Shown here: piece after piece, positions 25,501-36,315 of the stretch
How the letters are laid out: every line of letters begins with the position of its first letter
Numbering within the stretch: the first letter of the stretch is position 1
From: Hirsutella rhossiliensis
Taxonomy: Eukaryota > Ascomycota > Sordariomycetes > Hypocreales > Ophiocordycipitaceae
DNA: 64,000 bases
Assembly (NCBI RefSeq): GCF_020360975.1
Contig: NW_025408686.1
Coordinates: forward strand, 496,001 to 560,000
Direction: 5' to 3'
Position numbers and translations under genes: made by a program
Notes under the pieces: generated by a model
The model's input: the letters and a program-made list of their open reading frames with translations, nothing else
Databases searched by the model: none
Told to the model about the DNA's origin: nothing

Positions 25501-27600
25501 GCCTTTTTATCCTTACTTTAAGAAGTAAAGGAAAGTATAGGGCCCGATATAAAAGAAGATTAACTACTCCCTTATTTCGATCGTTTTTCTAATTTCTACC
25601 TAACGCCTATAGAAGACGGTTCCTATAAAGCATTTATAGTAAGCTGGCTTTTTAAGCTACTATTAGTAAGGAAGGTATATAAAAGAGACCTCCTAGACCT
25701 ACTAGTAAACTAAAAGTAGCTAGAAAGACACCCTTTTAAAGACTAGTTTTTCTAGGCCTAGAAAGACTACCTAGCTTTATATAAAGAGATAGGGTCTTTT
25801 AAAGAGGTCCTTAAGGAAAAGGTAAGAGGAAAATAAGTCCTTAGCTATAAGTAGGTCTTTATTTATAAGACTAATAAATATAGCTTTCTTTAAAAGTATA
25901 AAGCCTAGCTAGTTATCTATAAGAATTAATAGGAAAAAGGGGATCTACCTACTAAGGCAACTACCTTAATAGGGATATCTTTTTAGACCCTTATAGCTAT
26001 AGTAGTAGAATTCGACCTTAAACTTAATTAAATAGATATAGTTAACGCCTTAATTAACTACTTACTTAAGGAAGAAGAAGTTATCTATATATACCTTTTA
26101 CTAGGCTTCTAATAGCTAAGAAGAGTTCTATAGCTTAGGAAAGCTCTATATAGACTATAAAGATTACTTCTTTTATAGTAATAGTATTTAATAGGTTCTA
26201 TTAAAGCCCTAGGCTTTAAGAAAGTCCCTTAAGAACCGTATATAATATAGAATAGTAAAATTATAGTCTTTTATTACGTCGATAATATTATCTAGGCCTA
26301 CCTAAAAGAGGAAGAAGGTACTACTAAGGAGGCTATATAAGGCCTATAATAAAAGTATAAGATAACTAAGCTAAGGGAGCTAAAGTAGTTCCTAGGGATA
26401 TAAATCCTTTAAAATAGATCCTAATAAACTATCTAGCTTACCTAAGATACTTATATTAATAAGGTTACTTATAAATTCCTCCTTAATTCCCTTAATAAGA
26501 AGCTTCCCTTTATACTTATATTAAACGAAGAGCTTTTACTTAATCCGTCCTTTTAAGCTAGGGTATAAGAAAAATACTAATATTAATAGAAGGTAGGCTC
26601 CTTACTTTTTTTAGCTATTTCTACTAGACCGAACATCTCTTTTATAGTCTCCTAGCTAGCTAGGTATAACTAGAATCCTAGCCCTAGGCACTAAGAAGTA
26701 GTAGACTAAGCTATTTATTATCTCTATTTAATAAGATTATATAGTCTACGCCTAAGAGGGTAGGGAAGGAAATTAGCTGCTAAAATCTTCCTTTATTTAA
26801 GCGATTTATCCTTTACGGATAATTTATTAAATAAAAAGAGCTTATAAGGGTATATTATCTCCCTTTTTAAAGGAACTATTACTTAGAGAGCTTCGAAGTA
26901 AGCTACTATTATAACTTTAAGTATAGAGGTAGAGCTACTAGCTCTTTTGAAAGCGTTAAAAGAAGCGATTTTCCTTAGCTAGCTATTAATATTATTATAA
27001 CTATAAATTCCGTCCCTATTAGCTATAAAATATAATAATATATAGACTATATAAATTCTTATAGAGGAAAATAGTAAGCTATTAACCTAGCTATAGTATA
27101 TTAATATCTACTAGTATTAGTTACGCTAAGAGGTCTAAAAGGGACTTATTTTAGTCTATTAGGTTTTAATAGTATTAATAAAAGCTAATAGTCTTACGAA
27201 GCCCTTACTAAAGTAAAAGCTAGCTATCTTTATATAGTAAATTAAGCTAAAAAAACGTTTAAAAAAAAGCTATCCTTAGAGGCCCGCCTTAAGAGTCTAT
27301 AAAAAGAGCTAATAGCCTATATAAGAAGGTAACGTCTATAGCTAAAGAAAAAGGAAGAGGTTTTTCCTTTTAAAGGGCCCCCTATTTAATTAGGTTTTTC
27401 CCTTCTAAGAAGGCCCCCTTTCTTATAAGACTTTCCCCTCTTTAGGCCCCTATTCCTTAAGTAGGTCTAAAAGAGCCTAGGGACCTAAAAGGGCCCTTAC
27501 TTTCCTTAAGTAAAGGGAGAATTATAGAGCTAAGAACCTCCTTTATACGCTTACTAGCCTAAAGCTATATTAGCTATACCCTTAAGGGGTAAGCTATAGC
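22571..27600 (+). pseudogene. Outer Copia gag-pol, main fragment (split by solo LTR B)
   Basis: Resumes after the nested Copia element. A Tyr/Ser/Pro-rich Gag portion (22,571-22,790) is followed by protease/integrase (integrase core to 24,285, with a residual QN-GVE-L-R-type motif near 24,140). It is interrupted by the LTR at 24,286-24,853 and then continues. Reverse transcriptase is at about 25,990-26,430 (catalytic box now YYVDNII), and RNase H extends to about 27,240. Many TAA/TAG stops. The polypurine tract (TAAGGGGGTA) at 27,601-27,610 abuts the 3' LTR. Confidence 0.8.
24286..24853 (-). repeat. Solo LTR B (568-bp family), fully RIPped
   Basis: Same length and family as 15,692-16,259 but with nearly every CA/TG turned to TA. 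Flanks AAAAC (24,281-24,285) and AGAAC (24,854-24,858) are a 5-bp target duplication with one RIP change. It splits the outer Copia integrase region; the amino acid sequence is sensible across the excised LTR. Confidence 0.8.
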
Positions 27601-27610
27601 TAAGGGGGTA

Positions 27611-28083
27611 TATTGCGAAGTATAGCTTAATTTTATAGTTCTCGGAGATATCCCTTAGTAAGAGGGACTAAGGAAGCTAAAAACACTTAGTATAAAAAAA
27701 GGAAGAAGGAGCTAAAAAGAGGGTAGGGGTATAAGGGGAAGTATAAGTAGTAATAGCTTCTTATAGAAGTAGCGAGAAATAAGACGGATATACTAGTAAC
27801 GGCTAAAAAGGAGGGGAAAACCTAGTAAAAAGCTTGGTAGTTAAAAGGATATTAGTAGCTTCTTTAAGTAGGATCTTCTTTATTAATTAAGATACTAAAT
27901 AGGTATAAAGAGGGGCGTTAAATAAAGGAAAGAAGGATAATTAAGGTAATATAATAATTATTCCCCTACTATAATTACTGCCCTTATAAGAATTAAATAT
28001 CTCTACCTTAACTATCCGTCCCCTTACTTTTACTTTTACCTTTATATATTTTATATATACTTTTTATATCTCTCTTTGCGAGA
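27611..28083 (+). repeat. 3' LTR of the outer Copia element
   Basis: 473 bp, follows the polypurine tract directly and starts TATTGCGAAG. Paired with 6,591-7,067. The target copy ACTAT follows at 28,084-28,088. Confidence 0.8.
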
Positions 28084-28595
28084 ACTATAGCTTACTATTA
28101 CTATATATAAGGTCTTTAAATCTTATTTTATTATACTAGTTTATAGCCCTTTTATAAGTAGTATACCTTATTTTTTACTTAGTCTTTATTTATTTTATTT
28201 AGGTATTCTTCTTTAATTTATTATTAATATTATTTCTTTATATTTTTATCGCATAGTATTATATTAAGGCTTAAAAGACTAATTTCTTATAGCTAATTAA
28301 AGATTTCTTATTTCTTAATACTATATTATTTATATTATACTACTTTATAGTTAATTATATACTATACTTTATAATTTTATTTATTTTTATACTAAAGGTT
28401 AAGTTTTCGTTTTATATCTTTTTATTTCTTATATAGTATCTTTATATTAATTTTTCCTTAGTTTAATATAGCTTATAGAAAAACCCTTTTATAAAACTAA
28501 TATATACGTATAGTAGGTATATATTATAACTAAAATACTAATTAATACTAAGAATTAATTTAGTAATATTAATTACCTTTAGTAATAATATTATA
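28084..28595. other. AT-rich stretch, no gene seen
   Basis: T-rich RIPped sequence with no coherent frame. It is the right-hand continuation of the AT-rich target into which the outer Copia element inserted. Confidence 0.5.
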
Positions 28596-28599
28596 CTAA

Positions 28600-31260
28600 G
28601 GCTAAGGGGTAGGTAGATATAGTAGCGGCCCTTAATATACTAGGCTTAACTAAAGCGTATAGTATAAAGAAATACTACCTAAATTTATATACCTTAATAA
28701 AGCGAGTTAATAAACCTAAAGCAGCGATATAATACTAGCTTAGGCGCTAAGCGACCTTATAGAAAAAGCAGTATATAATAAACTCGCGGGATTTATCCTA
28801 AGTATATAGTTTAATAGGGTATAGGTAGTAGTTAAACGGCTTTTTAGGGTAAAGAGCTATACTAATAGCACGTTATTAGTAGTACTCTATATAAACGAGA
28901 GCTTTAAGATAATAATCTAAGAAGTAATTAAGGAGGTAGTTAAGGAAGAACTCTACCTAAGTATTAATTTAGGCCTAGGGGGCCTAAAGCGAACCTAGGC
29001 TATAGTTATAGCTAAGACTAAAAGACTAACTTAATATAAAGTCGCGGTAAAATAGGTCCTACTATACTATAAATATAAGATTATTATAGTCCTTACTAAG
29101 GTACTACCCGAAATCTTAAGCTATAAATATAAGGATATAGTAAAGGTAGTAAATATAACCTTAAAAGCTATAAGCGCTATAGTAGCGAGGCGCCTTTAAA
29201 GTAAGGATATTATAGTTATATTTAATACCTTAGCGAGAGCCTATTAAAGGGACTAAGGCTAGGTTAAGGCTATATTAAAACTAAAGGCTATAATTACCTA
29301 CTATATATATATAGTAGTTACTAAGAATATCTCCTTAAGGGTAGCGATAGTAAATAAGGAGTAATTACTTTATAAGATTATAAAGGTAAATAAAGTTAAG
29401 GTCCTTTAAGCTTAGGCGTTATACCCTTAATTTAAGATATTAATAGTAATAACTATACTTATTAAGGTTAGTAGCTTAAAAGAAGCTAATATACTTTATA
29501 ACCTAAGCTTAGTTCTTAAAGTATAAATCTTTTAATATAAACCCTATAATAAGTTAGTTTAACTATAAAAGTACTATAACTACTATAAGTATAGCTATAT
29601 TACTACGTAGTATATATTAATATAACTTTATAGCTAATATAAAAGTATAGTATATAATAATAGTAAAGATAAATATAAAGCTAAGAAAGGCGAAATCTCT
29701 TATAACTATATCTTATATTAAGGGGACTACTTATTATAGACCTAAACTTACCTTATAGTAAATAAAGCCTAAGAAAAGGTAAGGGAAAACTACTTATAAT
29801 AACCCTAATAGTTTATAAATACCTAGACTTATACTAAGTAATAAGTACTACCTACTATCGAAACCTAAGGCGTTCTTAAATCGACCCCGGTTTAAAAGTA
29901 AGGATTAAATAAACTACGCTAAGATAAAAAGTTAAGCTTAAGATACCCGCCGGCTAGTAGGGCTAGGGAGGCTAAACTAAGTATAAACGATATTTATAGG
30001 TATAGTAGATAAAGAAGAGCTAAGAGATAAAGCGCCTCCCTCCTTATATAAATAACCCCTTTTACCTTAACCTTACTTATATATAACTAAAAGTACTATT
30101 TTAGAATATATAAAAGAGATATAAGCTAGCTTAGTTAGCGCTTTACTATTAAGCTAGCTTTAACTTAATAGTACTATAGGAAGTAAAAGCTATACTAAGA
30201 GGCGGGGCCTTACCCCTTAAAGCGGCGCCCTATAGCTTAGTTTATAAGGAGGGGAGGTATATACTATATATATATAAAAGGCTTAGGCTAAGGACTTAGT
30301 TGCCTTAGCCTAGACTAAACTAAAGCGAGGTGATTTTTAGGGATAGTACTAAACTATAAATAATTTACTTACTACTAAGGGCCGCGAGGGCTAGAGCGTT
30401 ATAAGACCTAAGCGTAATTAAACTAAAGTACCTTATAATAATAGTAAGAGACTTTAATATTTATTACTTATTCTAGGATAGATATAATAAAACCTTAGAT
30501 AGTATAATATAACTTATATAAGAGGCAATAAAACTATAACTTAAACTCGCTACCTTAAGAGGAGAGTATATAAGATTTTTCTATAGCTAAAGAGATAGTA
30601 CTATTAACCTAGCTTAGGTAACCTTAAAGACTAAGATATAATATACTAAGCCTAACCTAGACCTAACTAAGTTAAACTATATCTCTTAAACTATTATATT
30701 ATAGGTTAATACTTAAGCCTAGGCGCTTAAACCGGCCCTAAGGTAAAAAGAAGTAAAAGTAAAGCTAGTTAAAGCTAAGACTCTATCCTAGCTAAGACTA
30801 TACTAGCTAACGCTCTAAACGCCTAAGGATATTAACTAGGACCTAGACTATATCTTTACTACTTTAGTATAGATTGCGATAGCTATAGTTCCGTCTTAAA
30901 GGCGAGTATTACTTAAGGGTAATATTTAGTTTACCTTAAAGGTAGGAAGGGCAATAAGGGAGGCTAAGAAGGTAAGGAGGAAGTATAAGTAGGAAAGAAG
31001 TAAAGCGAACTAAGAAGACCTATATAAGGCGTTTATAGCTTAGAAGCGGACCGTCTATAAAGTAAGGTAGGCTTATTAGCGCGAGTTCTTAAAGGAATTT
31101 AGCGCCGATAATACTAAGCTTTAAAATATAAAGAGGTAGATAGTATATTAATAGTTACGATATTACTTAAGGTAATATAATATTATATTAAATAAGAGCT
31201 TTTAATATATAATAACTAGTATTATTCTTAAGGGATAAACCTATTAAAGGGTTTATATTA
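28600..31260 (+). mobile_element. RIP-ruined LINE (non-LTR retrotransposon) lacking its reverse transcriptase
   Basis: The + strand first gives an ORF1 with a degraded CCHC zinc-knuckle region at about 29,570-29,700, preceded by the conserved LQSKDIIV...VAIVNKE part typical of Tad/I-type ORF1. An AP-endonuclease domain at about 30,410-30,700 follows (VRDFNIYYLFW, the RIPped form of a GDFN motif) with a basic linker to about 31,120. Where the reverse transcriptase should begin, coding similarity ends. LINEs are usually truncated at the 5' end, so this 3' loss suggests a later deletion or replacement. Dead. Confidence 0.7.
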
Positions 31261-32630
31261 ATAAATATAATAAAGTATAGTTTAAGTAATAATAAGTATA
31301 TTATATTAGTAATAAGTTAAAGGTTATAGACTATAAACTATAATTAAGTAATTAAGTAATTAAAATTAAAGATAAGATCGTAATAAAGATTATTATTATT
31401 ATTAAGATTATACTAGTAACCTATCTAAAGGTATCTAGAACTTTAGCGTTAAATAGGAGAGAAAAACTAACGTACTTAAAGGAAAACCCTCCCTTCTTTT
31501 ATAGCTAGTCCGCCCTTATACTAAGTCGCGGTTATAATATATAAGAATCTTATACCGGCTATCTTAGGTATTATTATAGTTAGTCGGAATTATATTAGCC
31601 CCGCTATAAAGTAACCTTAGAAAGTAACTCCTTTATATACGCGGGGTATTTAGCGTTAATCGGTAGTATAAGCGTTTTTAGTTAATAGTTAATAGTTAAT
31701 TATATAATTATCTCCGACCTTATCCTATAATAGTATCTTTTTAGGCTCTACCTTATTTTTCCGCTATAAAGCTTAGCGGGCTATTTTTTATTAATACCGG
31801 CCTTTAGCCGGGCCGGTAGTTAGGTTATCGCACCGGCTTTGCGCTATACTTATCGAGTTACTAGTATCGGCCCTAGGTTTTTATTTTCCCGGTTAAGGGG
31901 CCTAGACCGGGGTTAGGGGGAGGTCCTAATAAATTCGTCGCTAGGTCTAGGTAGGCGAGGTCTAGGCCGGCCTACTTATAGCGGGGCTAGACTACTAGTA
32001 TATTTATAAGCGCTTTTAGAAGCGCTAATTAGCTAATTAATAAGTAGGTTAGTATAGTCTATTAGTCCGACTAAAAATTAATTATGCCCTTAGCCGGATT
32101 TAAACTAACTCTAGCGTTATAGTTAGTAGGCTTCCTAGGTATATAACTACTATACTATAAGGGTCGTAATAAAGATTATAATAATTATATTAAAAGCTAT
32201 CGAGCTATTTATATAAAGGAGTATTCCGTTCCTTCCTTATATACTTCGAGAGCTTCCTTAGATCGCCGGGAGCACGAGGTAATCCTATTACCTAAGAGCG
32301 CTAGAGCGTTAGAGCGATCCTACGATCCTAGCTATAGAGCGTTAAAGCGCTTAAGTAACCCGTCGCTCTAAACTTAATTAGCCCGTCGGTCCGTTTAATA
32401 TTCCTTGCTCCCTACGTTACGTGTCCTCGTAATATATACTAGTCCCCCGCGGTTCTCTAGACCGTAGTTATAATAGTAGGGGTATAATATAAGGGCTTTT
32501 GCTTAATATTGGCCTAAACTAAGGTCTAGGCTAAGTTTATATATAAGCGGCCTTTATACTTATAAGGGCTAGGCTTATACTTCTCTTTCTTTTTCTTTTT
32601 ATAGATTATTAACCTTTTTTTAATAGACTA
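31261..32630. other. RIPped repeat-derived sequence of unknown type
   Basis: Contains surviving CG-rich islands (31,790-32,000 and 32,280-32,460) in AT-rich DNA. No protein frame is recognised. The short block TCGTAATAAAGATTAT occurs twice (about 31,378 and 32,164), the second time directly beside the tRNA-like sequence. It may be an old LTR plus leader or a SINE. Confidence 0.35.
32085..32166 (-). other. Degenerate tRNA-like sequence
   Basis: On the minus strand this 82-nt piece has a stretch fitting an A box (TAGTATAGTAGTTA, i.e. a TGGTGTAGTGGTTA type hit by RIP), a stretch fitting a B box (AGTTTAAATCC for GGTTCAAATCC) at the right spacing, and complementary ends (CCCTTA / TAAGGG) that could form an acceptor stem. 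The anticodon arm is not clear; a GTA within ACTGTAA-like sequence is possible only after undoing RIP. It may be a dead tRNA gene or the head of a tRNA-derived SINE. Confidence 0.4.
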
Positions 32631-32756
32631 TACTTAAGCCTATACCTTTACTTACTTTATAATAATAACTTATAATAGTTAGACTTTTATACTTTTTTAT
32701 ACTTTATATATATATATTTATAGATTTACTTATGAACTTTATTTTTTTAAGTAAGA

Positions 32757-32930
32757 TAATATAATTTATACTTTTTTTAATATAAAGACTTAATAGCTAG
32801 TAATATATAATTATTACTTTAGCTCTTTTAAAGTTAGTTTATTATAAATAATATAATTTAAACTTTTTAATATAAAGACTTAATAATTAGTAGTAGTTAT
32901 AAAAGTAAGACTTTAAAAGGAAAAAAGCTA
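32757..32930. repeat. Imperfect tandem duplication, about 92 bp per unit
   Basis: TAATATAATTTA...TTTTTAATATAAAGACTTAATA occurs at 32,757 and again at 32,849, offset 92 bp, in AT-rich DNA close to the edge of the RIPped block. Confidence 0.6.
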
Positions 32931-33343
32931 AGTTTTTAAAAAAAATTAACTATATAAGCTTAGCTTAAAAAGCTAAATAAGTAAATATTATAAAAAGTAG
33001 CTAAAAGGTATTAACTTTATTAATAATATAATTAAAGGGAGCTTTTTTATAAGTAGAAAGAAAAGAAGTTAAATTAATAACCGACTAATAAAAAGTAAGA
33101 TTTAGTAACTAATTAGAGTGCGGTATTTAATTATAGAGGGAAAATTAATAGCGGCGTTTTTACCCCCGGGGGAAACTAATAGAACCTTTCGTTGTTAAAG
33201 CAAACCACCGCCTCGTCTCTCTTAGCCTTGCGTTGTCCTGCTTTGCCTGTCCAGACTAACCTTTATAGTGTCTTCCTCCCTTTCTTTACTCGCCTCCTGA
33301 GTCTTGCTTGGCTGCCTCTTGCTTTCTCCTCAATACGCCAGCC
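32931..33343. promoter_or_regulatory. Edge of the RIPped block and 5' region of the first host gene
   Basis: AT-rich RIPped sequence stops near 33,150. Normal-composition DNA with pyrimidine-rich runs (33,200-33,340, CT/TTG-rich) leads to the ATG at 33,344 and looks like a fungal promoter and 5' UTR. No TATA box stands out. Confidence 0.4.
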
Positions 33344-34558
33344 ATGGAGGACCAATTTGGCGGCCGTACGGACGATGACCTCTTCTACGACGACTTTGAG
33401 CCCGTCGACAATGCCCCCCTTGTTGCAAACGAAAACCGCCAGCCCCATGCGCCCGTGCCAGATGTAGTTCCCACTGCGTCGACGGCAGCAGGAAAAGCAG
33501 TAGAGAGAGCACCAGTTGTCGCTCCCTCTCCGCACCAAGGACCAACGATGGCGCCAACATCTACCCCCGTCCAACCATCAAAAAGATCCCTTGCTTCGTC
33601 CCGCTTCGCCGATAAACCCGCGGCGACGACGCCGGTCGCCACTGCCACTGAACCCGCCATCAACGAAAGCACAGCTACCGACGATTCCCCAGGAAAACAT
33701 ATCTCCCCGACGGCATCAGCGTCCCCGGTAGACGCATCCGTCGCCTCGTCCTCGGGCGACCACCACCACCATCACCACAAGCCCCCCCGCGCCTCGTCCC
33801 AAAACACGGCTGCCAGCGCCGAGGCGCGCCTTAAATCAGGCGCCAACCCACGGCAAAAGCTCTCTGACAATGAGCTTGCCGACAAGATGGAGAGGATGAA
33901 GCGCCTCGCCGCTGAAAAGACGCGCAAGTTCCAAATGGCCGAAAAGGACGAGCGCCAACACGCCGAGGCCTATGCCCGCGGCATGGAGGAGGCCCGCCGC
34001 CGCCGAGCCGAGGATGCCGAGCGCCGCCGTCGCGCCGACGACGACCGACGCAAGCTCGACGACGAGCGTGCCCGCAACCACGAGAGGAAGCTCAAGGCCA
34101 TGAGCATTAAGGAGGGCGGCTGGGATGAGGGCAAGGAGGCAGCAGAACAAGAGGCTCGCAAGGGATTTAGAGGCGCCAACGGCGGCGTCAGGGGTTCCAA
34201 GAGCAGCGGCCTCTCCGGGAGCAGGTTTGCGCGGGACCCTGCTGACCGGCCCGACGTGGATCGCTTCCTCGATGAACGGCACAGCTCCCGCGGACGCGGC
34301 GGTCGCGGTGGCCGCGGCGGCTCGAACATGTCAGGCCGGGAGATGGCCGCGGCGCCTCCGCCCAATCCCGGCAACGCGGTCCCAGCACTTACGACCGACG
34401 TGTTTCCGGCGCTACCCACGGGACCGACGAGCAAGAAGGAAACAGACAAGGCGGCCAGCAAGGCATCTGGCGTCTTCGCCCTGTCGTCGCCGCCGGCAGC
34501 GGGCGGGAAATGGGACGACGAGATGGAGCTCATGGACGCAGTCGGGAAAGATACGTAA
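33344..34558 (+). CDS. Conserved-type fungal protein with charged coiled coil and RGG box
   Basis: A 404-residue intronless ORF starting at ATG 33,344 (GCCATGG context; upstream in-frame codons lack an ATG). The start is acidic (MEDQFGGRTDDDLFYDDFEP). Residues ~40-150 are low-complexity Ala/Thr/Ser/Pro and include six consecutive His. Residues ~165-265 are a strongly charged, Arg/Glu-rich helix with KLSDNELADKMERMKRLAAE at its start, likely a coiled coil. A Gly/Arg-rich RGRGGRGGRGG segment near residue 320 is typical of RNA-binding proteins. The last residues are acidic with a Trp-Asp-Asp-Glu motif. I recognise the style from Sordariomycete hypothetical proteins but no named function. RNA binding is inference. 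It is the first gene beyond the RIPped block. Confidence 0.75.
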   Translation: MEDQFGGRTDDDLFYDDFEPVDNAPLVANENRQPHAPVPDVVPTASTAAGKAVERAPVVAPSPHQGPTMAPTSTPVQPSKRSLASSRFADKPAATTPVATATEPAINESTATDDSPGKHISPTASASPVDASVASSSGDHHHHHHKPPRASSQNTAASAEARLKSGANPRQKLSDNELADKMERMKRLAAEKTRKFQMAEKDERQHAEAYARGMEEARRRRAEDAERRRRADDDRRKLDDERARNHERKLKAMSIKEGGWDEGKEAAEQEARKGFRGANGGVRGSKSSGLSGSRFARDPADRPDVDRFLDERHSSRGRGGRGGRGGSNMSGREMAAAPPPNPGNAVPALTTDVFPALPTGPTSKKETDKAASKASGVFALSSPPAAGGKWDDEMELMDAVGKDT

Positions 34559-35026
34559 CGGCCAGTGTGCTTTAATACCACTGTATAGATCATGGGCGAT
34601 AGACGGCAAATATCTGTCAATGGCGGATGCACTCGAGGATGTTCTCGGACTGCAAGGATGATTTTGAATGAAAGGCATGGCATGAAAGAGACGCATCAAA
34701 GGGCAGAGGAAAGCACGATGCTTTTCAGCGGGGAGCACAACTGCATTATGCATGAACGCCGGTCAGGGCACAAGGGGAACCACATGTCGTATTTCAAGGG
34801 GTATTTTTGCCGCAAATACTCTGTCCCCAAACGCCAGATCCCAAGCCGTCCTGCCCTGTTGTGGGCGTATCCACACGCGGAGGAAAACCAATGTACTTTT
34901 CCAGACGCCCTCACCCATTCGATGCGTGTTTTTTGCCTCGACGGGCCTGCTCCCTTTGCTCCTGTCCCTGTGGTTAGACAGCCCACGTCGGGAGCATGAT
35001 TCCTGGTCCGTTGTCGCGAGCGTCTA
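34559..35026. other. Intergenic region between convergent genes
   Basis: Between the stop of the RGG-box gene (+) and the stop of LUC7 (-). Holds the two 3' UTRs. Short ORFs here lack coding character. No other signal seen. Confidence 0.5.
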
Positions 35027-35944
35027 CTAGCCGCTGCGATGGCCCCTACCACCTCCCTTGTAGCCTCTGTAGCCGCCCATCCCCTTGGGCCCGCGGGGGC
35101 CGTCTTCGTCCATGAGGGGCTGTTGGCGCGCTCGGCTCTTCATCTCCTTGGGGAACGACTCATAGGCCTTGCGCATCTGGGCGTAGCCCAGGTGCATTTT
35201 CCCGTAGAAATGATCGGCCAGGCGACGGTCGTTATCAAGGCGGCTGAGGTAGGCGCCGCAGACGTCGCAGACCTGGAGCTTCTGGTGGCCAGAGGGGCCG
35301 GACGTGTCGGAGAGCGCCTTAAGCTCCTTTTCCTTATCCGCCTTTGCCTGGGCCATGACCTTGAGGTTGAACCATTCGTCAATGGCGACGGACACGAGGT
35401 CCTGCTCGGTGTAAACCTGGATCTCGTGGAGGCCGCTCTTTATGTTTTCTTCGAGGTCGGCGATGCTCTCGAGCTGGGGAGGGGGCAGAGAGAGTGGTGA
35501 GCGGCAAAAATGACACGTGCTTCAGGCAGGGGAGCAAGTGGTTGGCCGGAGCGGGCGTCCAGGAGAGATGGAAGCGAGGGAACCTACCAGCTCATTGGTC
35601 TGGCGAATCTCCTCGGGCGTCTTTTCAAGGCGCTTCTGGGCAGAGTCGATGCGGCGATTGCAGTCGTCGAGGTACTTATGGAGGTCGCGGATGTAGTCAT
35701 ACTCGAACCCATGCCTCTGCTTCTCGCGCTCAGGCAGGGCCTCATACTCGACCTTGAGGCCGTCGGCGTGGACCTTGCCGCAGGGCCCAAAGTCTTGCTT
35801 GGTGTTGGTGAAGAGGTCGTGGGGGCAGGTGCCGACGAGGAACGAGCGGCAGACCTTGGGGTCGTCCAGGGAAAGCTGGGACTCACGCGACGTCGCGGAG
35901 CTGCCCATGAGCTGCTCGAGCAGCTTTCTCTGCTCTGCCGCCAT
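35027..35944 (-). CDS. LUC7: U1 snRNP protein LUC7
   Basis: Two exons on the minus strand, 35,944-35,588 and 35,473-35,027, joined in frame across a 114-bp intron (GTAGGT...CCCCAG); product 267 residues, close to the 261 of yeast Luc7. Exon 1 begins MAAEQRKLLEQLMG, the hallmark Luc7 N-terminus, and carries the first zinc finger (CCCH type, VCRSFLVGTCPHDLF...GPCGKVH). Exon 2 carries the second, C2H2-type finger (CDVCGAYLSRLDNDRRLADH) and ends in a Gly/Arg-rich tail. Luc7 is a U1 snRNP component that stabilises U1-5' splice site pairing and helps choose weak 5' splice sites; it acts in the nucleus. Divergent from GPI16, with about 370 bp between starts. Confidence 0.93.
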
Positions 35945-36315
35945 GCCTGGCTGTGCGTGTGGCGCGACCGACTGCGGCAGATGGAGAGAGGCCGATTAGG
36001 CGGGAATGGGTTAAGTCCTGGTTGGGTCGCCGACGAGGCCGAGGAAAGGGGGGCTGGTTTTGCCTGGGGTTGATGCAGTTGATCAGCAGTGCCCAGACAG
36101 GATAGATACCTAATGAGTCGCCACGGGCGTACCGTACCGGCTGTGAGCAGGCAGGAATTCTGCCGCCCGTCATGCCACACCGCCTTTACTGTAAATTCGG
36201 CTGCCCGCATAGGTTCCTCGGTACCCACCTGGCAACAGCAACCGTCCAGCCTGGTGACAACTCATCCGGGCTGGCGACGCGACTGGCAGAGAGACATGCG
36301 CATGCATGCAACACG
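35945..36315. promoter_or_regulatory. Shared bidirectional promoter region of LUC7 and GPI16
   Basis: 371 bp between two divergent start codons (LUC7 minus, GPI16 plus). It must hold both promoters and 5' leaders. GC-rich, no clear TATA box. Confidence 0.5.

Larger units (their letters stand above)
6591..28083 (+). mobile_element. Outer Ty1/Copia retrotransposon, split by four later insertions
   Basis: Two LTRs (6,591-7,067 and 27,611-28,083) flank Copia gag-pol read on the + strand. Removing the inner insertions (Gypsy 7,737-15,529; solo LTR 15,692-16,259; Copia 16,314-22,565; solo LTR 24,286-24,853) leaves about 6.3 kb, a normal Copia length. Just inside the left LTR is a primer-binding site resembling the initiator-tRNA anticodon arm (GTTATAAGCCTA at 7,068). 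Just before the right LTR is a polypurine tract (AAGGGGGTA, to 27,610). Target copies ATTAT/ACTAT differ by one RIP-type change. Dead through RIP. Confidence 0.85.

Noticed and set aside
1..33150. Mitochondrial or bacterial origin for the AT-rich block
   Set aside because: It contains recognisable fungal retrotransposons with nuclear RIP patterns and joins nuclear genes.
33763..33783. His6 tract as vector contamination
   Set aside because: It is inside a continuous native-looking ORF with no vector sequence around it.
33970..34683. 237-codon minus-strand ORF opposite the RGG-box gene
   Set aside because: Shadow of the Arg/Glu-rich coding strand, which gives Ser/Arg-rich antisense frames.
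35039..35500. 153-codon + strand ORF over LUC7
   Set aside because: Antisense shadow; the minus strand has clear Luc7 motifs.
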